From positions 62,001 through 126,000 of the forward strand of contig JAJFVF010000013.1 in assembly GCA_021371935.1 (NCBI GenBank): a DNA stretch of 64,000 bases, written 5' to 3'. Shown piece by piece: positions 24,329 to 32,517 of the stretch (positions are counted from its first letter, which is position 1; each line of letters starts with the position of its first letter). A program made the position numbers and the translations under genes. This stretch comes from a bacterium (lineage in GTDB: Bacteria > Armatimonadota > UBA5829). The notes under the pieces were generated by a model. The model was not told where the DNA came from and ran no database searches. It saw nothing but the letters and a program-made list of their open reading frames with translations.

Positions 24329-24886
24329 ATGCAAGTTCTGACTCAAATAAGAAGTAGGAAACTGACTGGTTATCAGGCGCTTATTGCATCCCTTATAGGC
24401 GCCGGGCTTACTGCTCTCTGCGCTAAGATCATATTTTATCTGCCTATAAGTCCTGTGCCGTTTACCGGACAGGTGTTCGCGGTGATATTGTGCGGCATGG
24501 TGCTTGGAGGCCGTCTCGGAGCGCTTTCGCAGATCGAGTATATTGCCATAGGGCTGATGGGTGCGCCTGTTTTTTGCGGTTCTGTTTCAGGTCCGACGGT
24601 CCTTACCGGCCCTACGGTAGGCTACCTCGTCGGGTTCGTGGGGGCGGCATATATGGTCGGTAGGCTTATGGAGACTCGTGAAAATGCGTCACTCAAGTTT
24701 GCATTTGCGGCTGGGCTTATCGGGGTAGGCGTGATACATACATGCGGAGTATGCTGGCTTGCCGTGTGGCCGGGACATCCATTTGCGGGTCTGAGCGCAT
24801 GGCTGGTCGGCGCAGTGCCGTTTATTGGCGTGGATGCGGCAAAAGCCGCAATAGCCGCCGGTCTATGCACCAGAAAGCATAATTAG
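24329..24886 (+). CDS. bioY: Biotin transporter S-component BioY
   Basis: A 185-residue membrane protein with about six helices. The BioY pattern is clear: PISPVPFTGQVFAVILCGMV, LGGRLGALSQIEYIAIGLMG and GPTVGYLVGFV. It captures biotin for an ECF or solitary transporter. BirA is encoded at 49474 in the same window. The gene follows the LptD-like gene by 60 bases on the same strand; an 8-T run lies between them without a clear hairpin. Confidence 0.92.
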   Translation: MQVLTQIRSRKLTGYQALIASLIGAGLTALCAKIIFYLPISPVPFTGQVFAVILCGMVLGGRLGALSQIEYIAIGLMGAPVFCGSVSGPTVLTGPTVGYLVGFVGAAYMVGRLMETRENASLKFAFAAGLIGVGVIHTCGVCWLAVWPGHPFAGLSAWLVGAVPFIGVDAAKAAIAAGLCTRKHN

Positions 24887-24927
24887 TATTTTGCAGGGTG
24901 TATCCCATAACTAAGATGTAGTTTATG

Positions 24928-25013
24928 TGTCATTCCCAGCTTGACTGGGAATCCAGGAACCATGTACCTGACGAAAGATAGGTGTCTAGATTCCCGCTTT
25001 CGCGGGAATGACA
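24928..25013. repeat. 86-bp palindromic repeat, copy 2 (inverted)
   Basis: It has the same two hairpins as copy 1 in reverse order (CCCAGCTTGACTGGG first, CCCGCTTTCGCGGG second), and it is again 86 bp from TGTCATTCCC to GGGAATGACA. It lies just after bioY. Confidence 0.9.
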
Positions 25014-25089
25014 TAGATCTAAGCAAGAGGTGCACCTTATTTAGTATTTGATATTTTATATTGATTATTGGATTATTGTTGTTGCGCAG

Positions 25090-25113
25090 GTCGGGGGTAT
25101 TTTTGCCCCCGAC
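25090..25113. repeat. GC-rich hairpin
   Basis: GTCGGGGGTA-TTTT-TGCCCCCGAC is a near-perfect stem-loop. The same stem occurs at 49424 with another loop. It could end the bioY transcript but lacks a trailing T-run. Confidence 0.6.
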
Positions 25114-25166
25114 TTACGTATTTATATTAAGGCGTGTGATAGAATTAATGTCGACCGACGACTGTT

Positions 25167-26972
25167 ATGAAACCAATTGAACTTCTGGCTCCAGCAAAAG
25201 ATATTGAATGCGGCATTGCTGCTATAGACTGCGGCGCGGACGCGATATATATAGGCGCGCCAAGGTTCGGCGCAAGGTCTGCCGCCGGAAACAACTTGGA
25301 TGATATTGCGAGCCTGGCTGAGCATGCGCACAAATACTGGGCAAAGGTATACGTTACTGTCAACACGCTTCTGCGCGATGACGAGATAGATGAAGCTCTG
25401 AGAATGATCCGGCAGCTATATGATATAGGCGCAGACGGCATCATCATTCAGGACACCGCCCTGCTCGAATGCGACCTGCCTCCCATTCCGATTATCGCAA
25501 GCACCCAGATGCACAACAACACCCCCGAAAAAGTGTCATTTCTGGAGCAAGTGGGCATAAACAGGGTGATCCTTGCACGTGAACTCAGCCTGGATCAGAT
25601 CAAGGCAATACGAACGGCTACAAAAAATATCGAGCTTGAGTTTTTCGTGCATGGAGCGCTGTGTGTCTGCTATAGTGGTCAGTGCTATATGAGTTACGCC
25701 CTGGGAGGGCGCAGTGGGAACAGAGGCGAATGCGCGCAGCCGTGCCGCAAGCCTTATGATCTGGTCGACAATAAGGGCAAAACCCTGATACCCGGCAGAC
25801 ACCTGCTTTCGCTCAAAGACCTGAACCTCTCTGAGCATTTGTCGAGCCTTATCGAGGCGGGTGTGACCTCATTCAAGATAGAAGGCAGGCTCAAGGAGAG
25901 GCCGTATGTGGCCAATGTGGTGTCGTTCTACAGGCAGAAGCTGGACGACCTCGGTGTCAAGAGGCCGTCATCAGGCGCCAGCCGGATCGATATCAAACCC
26001 GACGTGAACAAGACATTCAACCGTGGCTACACTACGTATTTTCTGCATGGCCGCGATTATGATATGGGTTCGATAGATACCCCCAAGATGGTAGGCGAAG
26101 CTGTGGGCAAGGTGACATCGGTCAGTGCGCGCGGAGTGACTGTGGATGCGAATATTTCCATGCACAACGGCGACGGCATTTGCTTTTTTGACAGCAGCGG
26201 CGATCTGCGTGGAAGTGTGATAAACAACGTACGGGGCAGGACGATCATTCCCGATAAGCTCGACGGCATAGAAAAAGGCACTTTTATCTTTCGCAATCAC
26301 GATCATGAGTATCTTACGCGGCTGCAGAAGTCCAAAGCAGAGAGGCTAATCGATGTCTCGATGAGCCTGCATGACACGGATACCGGGCTGTGTTTGACTG
26401 CTGAGGACGAGGACGGCAACACGGCTGAATATTCGATAGAATGCGAGAAAGTTATTGCGCAAAAGCCCGAGCAGACCATCGACAATATAAATAAACAGCT
26501 CAGCAAGCTCGGCGGGACAATATTTACATGCACAAACGTGACGTTTGAACTCAGCGATATATACTTTATTCCGATATCGGTTTTGAACAGCCTGCGCCGC
26601 GGCGTATTGGATGAACTGATAGGAGTGCGAGCGGTGAACAGGCCGATTGATTATGGTGCGATCATCAGGAATGATGTGCCGTATCCTGAGACATATCTAT
26701 CTTACCGGGGCAATGTGCTCAACATCTGCGCAAGGCGGTTTTATGAGCGCCATGGAGTCTCATCGGTCGAACCGGCGGCTGAGTCCGGTCTGGATATGCG
26801 CGGTCGCAAAGTGATGACCACTCGATATTGCATAAAGCGCCAGATCGGCCTGTGCGGATCATCAAAGCAGGCAAATGAGCCGCTGTTCCTGGTCGATTCT
26901 GAGGGTCACAAGTTGGAACTTCGCTTCGACTGCTCACGCTGCGAGATGGATGTGATATTGGTTAACGGTTGA
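25167..26972 (+). CDS. U32-family peptidase / RlhA-like 23S rRNA hydroxylase
   Basis: A 601-residue protein. The N-terminal TIM-barrel-like half has the U32 hallmark LEFFVHGALCVCYSGQCYMS, followed by GGRSGNRGECAQPCRKPY, which supplies the conserved Cys. The C-terminal half matches the DUF3656-type extension and ends with a Cys pair (CSRCEMD). Members act in tRNA/rRNA hydroxylation (RlhA, TrhP) or were named collagenases. The length is close to RlhA (653 residues), so an RNA-modifying role is more likely than peptidase. No strong Shine-Dalgarno is visible before ATG 25167. Confidence 0.85.
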   Translation: MKPIELLAPAKDIECGIAAIDCGADAIYIGAPRFGARSAAGNNLDDIASLAEHAHKYWAKVYVTVNTLLRDDEIDEALRMIRQLYDIGADGIIIQDTALLECDLPPIPIIASTQMHNNTPEKVSFLEQVGINRVILARELSLDQIKAIRTATKNIELEFFVHGALCVCYSGQCYMSYALGGRSGNRGECAQPCRKPYDLVDNKGKTLIPGRHLLSLKDLNLSEHLSSLIEAGVTSFKIEGRLKERPYVANVVSFYRQKLDDLGVKRPSSGASRIDIKPDVNKTFNRGYTTYFLHGRDYDMGSIDTPKMVGEAVGKVTSVSARGVTVDANISMHNGDGICFFDSSGDLRGSVINNVRGRTIIPDKLDGIEKGTFIFRNHDHEYLTRLQKSKAERLIDVSMSLHDTDTGLCLTAEDEDGNTAEYSIECEKVIAQKPEQTIDNINKQLSKLGGTIFTCTNVTFELSDIYFIPISVLNSLRRGVLDELIGVRAVNRPIDYGAIIRNDVPYPETYLSYRGNVLNICARRFYERHGVSSVEPAAESGLDMRGRKVMTTRYCIKRQIGLCGSSKQANEPLFLVDSEGHKLELRFDCSRCEMDVILVNG

Positions 26973-26998
26973 CTGCCGCACACTTTTTTGGAGCGATA

Positions 26999-28156
26999 AT
27001 GATCGATATAACCAAACTATATTGTGGCAAATCTACTCCAGGCGACGCACTGCGATATGGCCGCGCGAGCCAGGGCGCGATGCAGCGCAAGCCGATAGTG
27101 GTGTGGAACTGCACTCGCAGGTGCAACCTCAAGTGCATCCACTGCTATTCGGATTCCGACAATATGGCTTACCCCAATGAGCTTACATTCGATGAATCTC
27201 AGGCAATGATACGGTCGCTTGCCGACTTTGGCGCGCCCGTATTGCTCTTTTCTGGCGGCGAGCCTCTGATAAGGGATGATATTTTCGAGCATGCCGCACT
27301 CGCCAATGAACTCGGCATGCGCACTGTAATATCCACCAATGGCACTCTCATAACTGAGAAAATGGCCGAGCATATCAAGCAGACAGGGTTCGGCTATGTG
27401 GGGATCAGCCTGGACGGAATAGGCAAGGATAACGATCAATTTCGCGGCAAACAAGGCGCTTTCGAGGCGGCTGTGCGAGGTTTTGATAACTGTGTAGCGG
27501 TCGGGCAGAAATGTGGTCTCAGGCTCACGCTCACCCGGCATAACTATGACCAGCTCGACACCATATTCGACTTTATCGAGCAGCACAATATCCCGAGAGC
27601 ATGCTTTTATCACCTGGTCTATACGGGTCGAGGCGGCTCGATCAAGGATCAGGACCTCACGCATGAGCAGTCACGGTCGGCAGTCGATAAAATTATAGAT
27701 CGCACAGCCGACTTTGCGCGCCGTGGACTGGATATCGATATCCTGACGGTCGACAATCACTGCGACGGTCCGTATCTATATATGCGTATGCTTCATGAGG
27801 GTTTAGGTCGGGCTGAGGACGTGTTGAAGCTATTGCGCGTCAACGGCGGCAACAGTTCGGGGATCAGCATTGCATGCGTGGATAACGAAGGCAATGTCCA
27901 TGCCGACCAGTTCTGGCGGCACTATTCATTCGGCAACGTCCACGAGCGAGCGTTCGGCGATATCTGGCTCGATACATCCGATCCGCTTATGGCCGGTCTC
28001 AAGGATCGTAAAAAACTGCTCACAGGCAGATGCGCCGAATGCAAATGGCTGGAAATCTGCAACGGCAACTTCAGAGTCCGCTCCGAGGCGGTGTATAACG
28101 ATATTTGGGCTCCCGACCCTGCATGCTATCTGACGGATGAAGAGATAGGGCTGTAA
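26999..28156 (+). CDS. Radical SAM/SPASM enzyme of the AhbC/NirJ heme-pathway type
   Basis: A 385-residue enzyme. The opening MIDITKLYCGKSTPGDALRY is typical of AhbC/NirJ proteins. The radical SAM motif is C-x3-C-x2-C in CTRRCNLKCIHC, with the GGEP motif at LLFSGGEPLI. A C-terminal SPASM-like set lies near CAECKWLEICNGNFRV. AhbC removes acetate side chains from 12,18-didecarboxysiroheme in alternative heme synthesis; NirJ acts in heme d1 synthesis. No other ahb or nir gene is nearby, so the exact substrate is open. ATG 26999 has GGAG five bases upstream and follows the U32 gene by 26 bases. Confidence 0.85.
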   Translation: MIDITKLYCGKSTPGDALRYGRASQGAMQRKPIVVWNCTRRCNLKCIHCYSDSDNMAYPNELTFDESQAMIRSLADFGAPVLLFSGGEPLIRDDIFEHAALANELGMRTVISTNGTLITEKMAEHIKQTGFGYVGISLDGIGKDNDQFRGKQGAFEAAVRGFDNCVAVGQKCGLRLTLTRHNYDQLDTIFDFIEQHNIPRACFYHLVYTGRGGSIKDQDLTHEQSRSAVDKIIDRTADFARRGLDIDILTVDNHCDGPYLYMRMLHEGLGRAEDVLKLLRVNGGNSSGISIACVDNEGNVHADQFWRHYSFGNVHERAFGDIWLDTSDPLMAGLKDRKKLLTGRCAECKWLEICNGNFRVRSEAVYNDIWAPDPACYLTDEEIGL

Positions 28157-28304
28157 ACCCTACGCTATGCGCTAGATATCGGATACCAAAGCCACCGACC
28201 CGCACAAGTTTTTGTCATTCCCTGTTGCCTTTCCAAGCTCAGCGTGTTAAAGTAGTCAAGGTGTATGTTGGTTATGGATTTAACCTCTTCGCCCGAAGAA
28301 TTAG

Positions 28305-28327
28305 CGGCATGATTTAGCCTCATGCCG
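28305..28327 (+). promoter_or_regulatory. Leader stem-loop before the oxidoreductase gene
   Basis: CGGCATGA (28305-28312) pairs with TCATGCCG (28320-28327). It ends eight bases before the GAGAGGA ribosome site of the gene at 28345, so it may tune translation. It matches no riboswitch class I know. Confidence 0.4.
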
Positions 28328-28344
28328 GTTATTGAGAGGACGAT

Positions 28345-29487
28345 ATGGACAAGCTGAGAATAGGCGTTATTGGTGTGTGCGGGCGAGGATCTCTTGCCGA
28401 CAACTGGAAAGACAGCAGCCGTGCCGAGGTTGTAGCCGGGGCTGATGTAAAAGAAGAAAACCTCGCCGACTTTAAATCACGTTTTGGCGATTCGGTCTTC
28501 ACGACTCTTGACTATCGTCAGATGCTGGATCGTAAAGATATAGATGCGGTGATGATAGCTTCACCCGACTTTATGCACGAAGAGCATGCTGTCGCCGCGC
28601 TTCAGGCGGGTAAGCATGTCTATCTCGAAAAGCCGATGGCCATCACCGTTGAGGGCTGCGATCATATCATCCGCACAGAAAAAGAGACCGGCAAGAAACT
28701 GATGGTCGGGTTCAATATGCGATGCATGAATATCTATCGCACCGCGAAAGACGTTGTTGACAGGGGCATGATAGGTGAGATCAAGGCCGCATGGGTTCGC
28801 CACTTCGTATGGAGCGGCAGCCATTGGTATTTCCATGACTGGCATGCCACAAAGAAAAACTGCACATCTCTGATGCTTCAGAAAGGCTCGCACGATATCG
28901 ACATTGTCCACTGGATATGCGGGTCATATACAAAACGGGTTGCTGCGTTTGGTGATATGGACTTCTTCGGCGGCGATAAGCCTAATGACCTCAACTGCCG
29001 CACATGTGACGAAAAAGACACTTGTCTTGCAGAGACTCCGCATTGGGAGAAACTCATACAGTGCGCCAAGCGCAAGGATGTTGATGTCGAGGACAATAAC
29101 TTCCTGTTGATGCAGCTCGAATCGGGCGCAAAAGCTGCATATCTGGAATGCCACTTCACGCCGGATGACGAGCGCAACTACGTGTTCATCGGGACCGAAG
29201 GCAGCGTGGAATTATCTGAGAGAGCCAACAAGGTCTGGGTCAAGACACGCCGCACAAACGATTATCGTGAACTATCAGATTGCACATACAAGATCAAGAA
29301 GTCCGAAGGCAGCCATGGTGGTGCGGACCCTGTCATCACAGAGGGTTTCCTCGACTATGTGATCGATGGCAAGGCGCCTATTGCGTCACCAATCGATGGG
29401 CGCATGAGCGTTGCGACAGGATGCTGTGGGGCACAGTCTATGCGAAACGGCGGCATGCCCGTTGATATTCCCAAACTCGATATCTAG
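28345..29487 (+). CDS. Gfo/Idh/MocA-family NAD(P)-dependent oxidoreductase
   Basis: A 380-residue enzyme. The Rossmann start (RIGVIGVCGRGSLADNW) and the family EKP motif (VYLEKPMAI, near residue 94) are clear. The C-terminal half holds the substrate domain. An insert with clustered Cys (CRTCDEKDTC, near residues 218-227) could bind a metal and is found in a subset of the family. It oxidises or reduces sugars or cyclitols; the substrate is not evident. GAGAGGA lies before ATG 28345. A terminator shared with the convergent BON gene follows. Confidence 0.9.
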   Translation: MDKLRIGVIGVCGRGSLADNWKDSSRAEVVAGADVKEENLADFKSRFGDSVFTTLDYRQMLDRKDIDAVMIASPDFMHEEHAVAALQAGKHVYLEKPMAITVEGCDHIIRTEKETGKKLMVGFNMRCMNIYRTAKDVVDRGMIGEIKAAWVRHFVWSGSHWYFHDWHATKKNCTSLMLQKGSHDIDIVHWICGSYTKRVAAFGDMDFFGGDKPNDLNCRTCDEKDTCLAETPHWEKLIQCAKRKDVDVEDNNFLLMQLESGAKAAYLECHFTPDDERNYVFIGTEGSVELSERANKVWVKTRRTNDYRELSDCTYKIKKSEGSHGGADPVITEGFLDYVIDGKAPIASPIDGRMSVATGCCGAQSMRNGGMPVDIPKLDI

Positions 29488-29507
29488 CCGATCCAGGCTG
29501 GGACCAT

Positions 29508-29539
29508 AAAAAAGCCCGGTTCACACTGTGGACCGGGCT
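29508..29539 (-). terminator. Terminator between convergent oxidoreductase and BON genes
   Basis: The stem AGCCCGGT (29513-29520) and ACCGGGCT (29532-29539) is followed on the minus strand by T6 (29513-29508). It is strong for the BON gene and may serve the plus-strand gene as well. Confidence 0.85.
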
Positions 29540-29548
29540 AAATAATAT

Positions 29549-29815
29549 TCATTGCCGCAGGTTCATCCTCGGACCTTTGATGTCGACCTCGCAAATAACG
29601 TCCCTTATCCCAGGTTTGAGCCTCAACACTTTCACGATCATGTGAAGCTCTTCATGGAGGTCGATGTCATCGCTGCTCCTGATCTTTTCAAGTCTGCCTC
29701 GAAGATAGATGACTCCGCGCATAACATGCACGTCCAGACTGCCTAAATCCAACGCAGACCGCTTTGAGATGTCCCTCATGACTTCTCTTGTCATGGCTGA
29801 ATCGACTACCGTCAT
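29549..29815 (-). CDS. Small BON-domain protein
   Basis: An 88-residue protein. The pattern LDLGSLDVHVMRGVIYLRGRLE ... LRLKPGIRDVICEVDI fits a single BON domain (alpha-beta fold that binds phospholipid or membranes in OsmY-like proteins). No signal peptide is present, so it is cytoplasmic or membrane-attached from inside. ATG 29815 has a GGGGGAG ribosome site six bases upstream; longer starts run into the double-hairpin element. It is a single gene with its own terminator. Confidence 0.7.
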   Translation of the reverse strand: MTVVDSAMTREVMRDISKRSALDLGSLDVHVMRGVIYLRGRLEKIRSSDDIDLHEELHMIVKVLRLKPGIRDVICEVDIKGPRMNLRQ

Positions 29816-29853
29816 CTTGATCTCCCCCCTCCGCGGAAATAGCAAACCACTAT

Positions 29854-29931
29854 TAGCCCGCATTATTCACGAGAAACGTGAATAATGCTCTCGGAAACCC
29901 GTATTATGCGCTTTATGCATAATACGGGCTA
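29854..29931. repeat. 78-bp double-hairpin element, copy 2
   Basis: The outer ends are TAGCCCG and CGGGCTA. Hairpin 1 has arms GCATTATTCACG and CGTGAATAATGC; hairpin 2 has arms CCCGTATTATGC and GCATAATACGGG. It has the same length as the inverted copy at 38563. It lies directly upstream of the BON gene. Confidence 0.88.
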
Positions 29932-30105
29932 GATGAGACTATTGATGTTGAGCCTGATATAGAAGTATACCACCATTTTCTTAAATGTAGACATTATTCT
30001 TAAGAATTTACGCGCAAAGTTTTTATAATTCTGGGCGACACAAATGAATTAGGTGTTTTGAACCGCTGAGACGCTGAACGAGTTATGCAGTTAATGCGGT
30101 AAATA

Positions 30106-30134
30106 TTGACAGCTGGGCAGGTTGGGGATAGAAT
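30106..30134 (+). promoter_or_regulatory. Recurrent-cassette promoter, copy 2 (orphan)
   Basis: TTGACA (30106-30111), the spacer GCTGGGCAGGTTGGGGA and TAGAAT (30129-30134). The sequence downstream (GCGGGTGAGTTT ... GCGTCCGGCGG) matches copy 3 closely. The only gene ahead is on the opposite strand, so a transcript would be antisense to the PEP-CTERM gene at 30242-30847. Confidence 0.65.
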
Positions 30135-30166
30135 GCGGGTGAGTTTTTAGGGATAATGCGTCCGGC

Positions 30167-30196
30167 GGTGTTTCGGGAACTTGTTCCCGAAACACC
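30167..30196. repeat. Perfect 30-bp CGGGAA palindrome
   Basis: GGTGTTTCGGGAAC, TT, and the exact reverse complement of the first arm. Looser copies are at 8345, 12436 and 61057, most followed by a CACCAAA-like tail. Confidence 0.8.
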
Positions 30197-30241
30197 AAAA
30201 CACCAAATGTCTTGTCAGTCGTAGTCTACAATGTTGGCTGT

Positions 30242-30847
30242 CTAGAGCACATGACGCCTTCGCATCTTGCTTATCCCCAGAAGTGCACTGCATATGGTCA
30301 CTAATGACAACGCAGTGGATGGTTCCGGCACCTCAGTCACATTGTCAATTGCGAATTCTTGTCCGCCAATACCAAAAGAGGAAATCGGACCGCTCAGCGT
30401 TAAGCAACCGTGGACATTGCCGGTAAGTGCACTCTGGGTGACGGAAGCATTAACCCCACCAATCTGTACGCCGTCCAAATCCAGCATATTGTAAATTTTC
30501 TGTGTGTCTCCATTAACTTCAACTTTTGTGTAGCCACCATAGTTTCCGAACAACAACGATAGTCCTGAAATACTACCAAAACCGAAGTGAAGCATCACGT
30601 TGCCTGTCCAGGCTTCATTGCCTGATCCACAAGCATATCCATCTGATATTATGGTGCAATGGCCACTCAGGTAAGTGGACGAAAGAGCGTCCAGACTGAT
30701 CTCAATACCATTTGATACAAATGTGTCTCCGACATAATAGTTTGTGTCTGTAACCAAGTCGTCAAAGTCGACTGCTGCTTGTGCGTTTGCCAAGGCTGGA
30801 TATGTTAACAACAGTATTGTCACAACAACAACAAGGTGTACGCGCAT
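30242..30847 (-). CDS. PEP-CTERM sorting-domain surface protein
   Basis: A 201-residue secreted protein with a signal peptide (MRVHLVVVVTILLLTYPALANA). The beta-rich middle contains a pattern (FDDLVTDTNYYVGDTFVSNG) common in PEP-CTERM proteins. The sorting tail is VPEPSTALSL ... KMRRRHVL. ATG 30847 is preferred because GGAGG lies six bases upstream; an ATG four codons earlier has none. The orphan promoter at 30106 points into its antisense strand. The exosortase that would process it is outside the window. Confidence 0.88.
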   Translation of the reverse strand: MRVHLVVVVTILLLTYPALANAQAAVDFDDLVTDTNYYVGDTFVSNGIEISLDALSSTYLSGHCTIISDGYACGSGNEAWTGNVMLHFGFGSISGLSLLFGNYGGYTKVEVNGDTQKIYNMLDLDGVQIGGVNASVTQSALTGNVHGCLTLSGPISSFGIGGQEFAIDNVTEVPEPSTALSLVTICSALLGISKMRRRHVL

Positions 30848-30974
30848 AGTTGCCTCCATAGGATGTTTTGCAATTGTTAGTCGAGACAGGCAAGCAAAAA
30901 GTTCCAGTCGGATCTCGCCACTTTTTGATATGCTGTGGTAATGCCGCTTATTTGCAGCCTAACAAAAGCTGATG

Positions 30975-31003
30975 TTGACAGCCTGGCAGGTTGGGGATAG
31001 AAT
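30975..31003 (+). promoter_or_regulatory. Recurrent-cassette promoter, copy 3
   Basis: TTGACA (30975-30980), the spacer GCCTGGCAGGTTGGGGA and TAGAAT (30998-31003). About 70 bases match copy 2. It would drive the membrane protein gene at 31129. Confidence 0.75.
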
Positions 31004-31128
31004 GCGGGTGAGTTTATAAGGCTGGTGCGTTCGGCGGCTTCTGCAGCGGGATAGTTGAAATCATCAGGAAGTGCAAAGTTGACTGCTGACCGAAGCAACG
31101 AACGAAATACCATTGGATATTGCTGCGA

Positions 31129-32385
31129 ATGGAAAATCCTAAGATTCGAGAAAAAAATATACGAGATTGGATCGAAGCACTGTATACTGTTCCGTCAACG
31201 TTCTTTCAGGTTGTGTTTCATCCATCGGAATTTTTGAAATGGCTCACGCGAAATGCGAATGTATCATCGGATCAAGATATCATAGGGCCAGTTTGGTTCT
31301 GGTGTCTAAACACGTTTATTAGTCTGATTGTTGTAGATAATATTTTTCCAAAAGGCAACATCCACAACAGCCTGAAGTTATCACTACCGAAGCTTGTAAT
31401 GGGAAGTATGGTATTCTGGTTTTTCATTACAATAATGTTTCGAGGTTGGAATAGGGAGCAGAGATGGTTGGTTGCAAAAATCATCTGTTATGCTTCTGCA
31501 TACTATCTGCCCTATTCAATTTTATCAACCTGGATCTGTAATTCTATCGGCCAGAGTCTGTATACATCTCTTTATCGATGCATAGTAAGTAATACCAATT
31601 TTCAATTGCGACCACAAGATAACTGGCAAACAATAGTTGCAGCATGCGGATTGGCAGTAATATGTTTCATATGGTTCTTATTTATAGTGAAAGGCATAGC
31701 GATGGTTGGTAAAAAGCCAAAGCGTAGTCGTAGGCTATATTTTAAGGTGATGATTTCAATAGCCATGATTACGCTTGTAAATGGATGTTTTTATCTTGTT
31801 GATCTATGTATTTATGCTTTGCCTGCTGCAAAAATCTATGTGAGCTGTGGAGACCTCAGCAAACCTCTAAAACTTAAAAACTTGGCCGGTTATGAAAACC
31901 TAGAAAAGCTTTCCAGAACAGTTGCAGCGGATCACACTTTTAAGACAACAGATAGATATCTATCTCAACAACTTGTTGTCATCGGTTGTGTTGCAAGCGA
32001 GGAGTTACTGGCAGAATCAAAGAGCATACGTGGTTTTGCTAACAAGCTCTGGCAGCAGCAGAAACAGCCAGAGAAATTTGAAGAAACGTATGCTCTGTGG
32101 ATACCTAAAATTAAGGTAATATCTGATCTCTATGCAACAACAGACAAAATATCAAGATGGGAAAATGACCTCAAAACTTTAAGATCGTTGCGATATAAAG
32201 CTGATTTCCAGCTGCCAAAAGAAGGAACCAAGTGGGGTATCTGTTTCTACCGAACCTATAGCCCACCTCTGCTTCTATGGCCATCTAGGCAAAGCAGGTC
32301 TGCTATATATGTTGGAATAACGAAGCAAAATGGACAAAATGCTTTTTCAACACTTCACTCGATTGATCATAATCCATTCCGATGA
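31129..32385 (+). CDS. Membrane protein with C-terminal soluble domain, unknown function (Yip1-like membrane part)
   Basis: A 418-residue protein. About five hydrophobic helices lie in residues 45-240, with a layout (FHPSEFLKW start, helix pairs) that loosely resembles Yip1-domain proteins. A soluble region of about 170 residues follows. ATG 31129 lacks a good Shine-Dalgarno; TTG 31120 is an in-frame alternative. Codon use is more A/T-rich than the neighbours, which suggests transfer or weak selection. It is preceded by cassette promoter copy 3 and followed near 32437 by a degenerate stem-loop fragment. Confidence 0.6.
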   Translation: MENPKIREKNIRDWIEALYTVPSTFFQVVFHPSEFLKWLTRNANVSSDQDIIGPVWFWCLNTFISLIVVDNIFPKGNIHNSLKLSLPKLVMGSMVFWFFITIMFRGWNREQRWLVAKIICYASAYYLPYSILSTWICNSIGQSLYTSLYRCIVSNTNFQLRPQDNWQTIVAACGLAVICFIWFLFIVKGIAMVGKKPKRSRRLYFKVMISIAMITLVNGCFYLVDLCIYALPAAKIYVSCGDLSKPLKLKNLAGYENLEKLSRTVAADHTFKTTDRYLSQQLVVIGCVASEELLAESKSIRGFANKLWQQQKQPEKFEETYALWIPKIKVISDLYATTDKISRWENDLKTLRSLRYKADFQLPKEGTKWGICFYRTYSPPLLLWPSRQSRSAIYVGITKQNGQNAFSTLHSIDHNPFR

Positions 32386-32517
32386 TCCGCGATGATCTAT
32401 TACTTTGACCAAAGTGTCTGAACCTCGGAAAAGCTTGATGTGCTGCAGGAATGCCACTAATTTGCAGTCTGCAAATCTACTCATAATGTCCATCCCTGCA
32501 GCATCGCATAGTTATCA

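Larger units (their letters stand above)
29816..30241. repeat. 426-base intergenic region with repeats and an orphan promoter
   Basis: It contains the 78-bp double hairpin (29854-29931), an A/T-rich stretch (29945-30060), a recurrent-cassette promoter (30106-30134) pointing at no sense gene, and the 30-bp palindrome (30167-30196). No ORF is convincing. Confidence 0.6.

Noticed and set aside
22641-25013. 86-bp repeats as an ABC-operon or bioY terminator pair
   Set aside because: No T-run follows, a third copy lies far away at 52144, and length and ends are fixed, so a dispersed repeat fits better.
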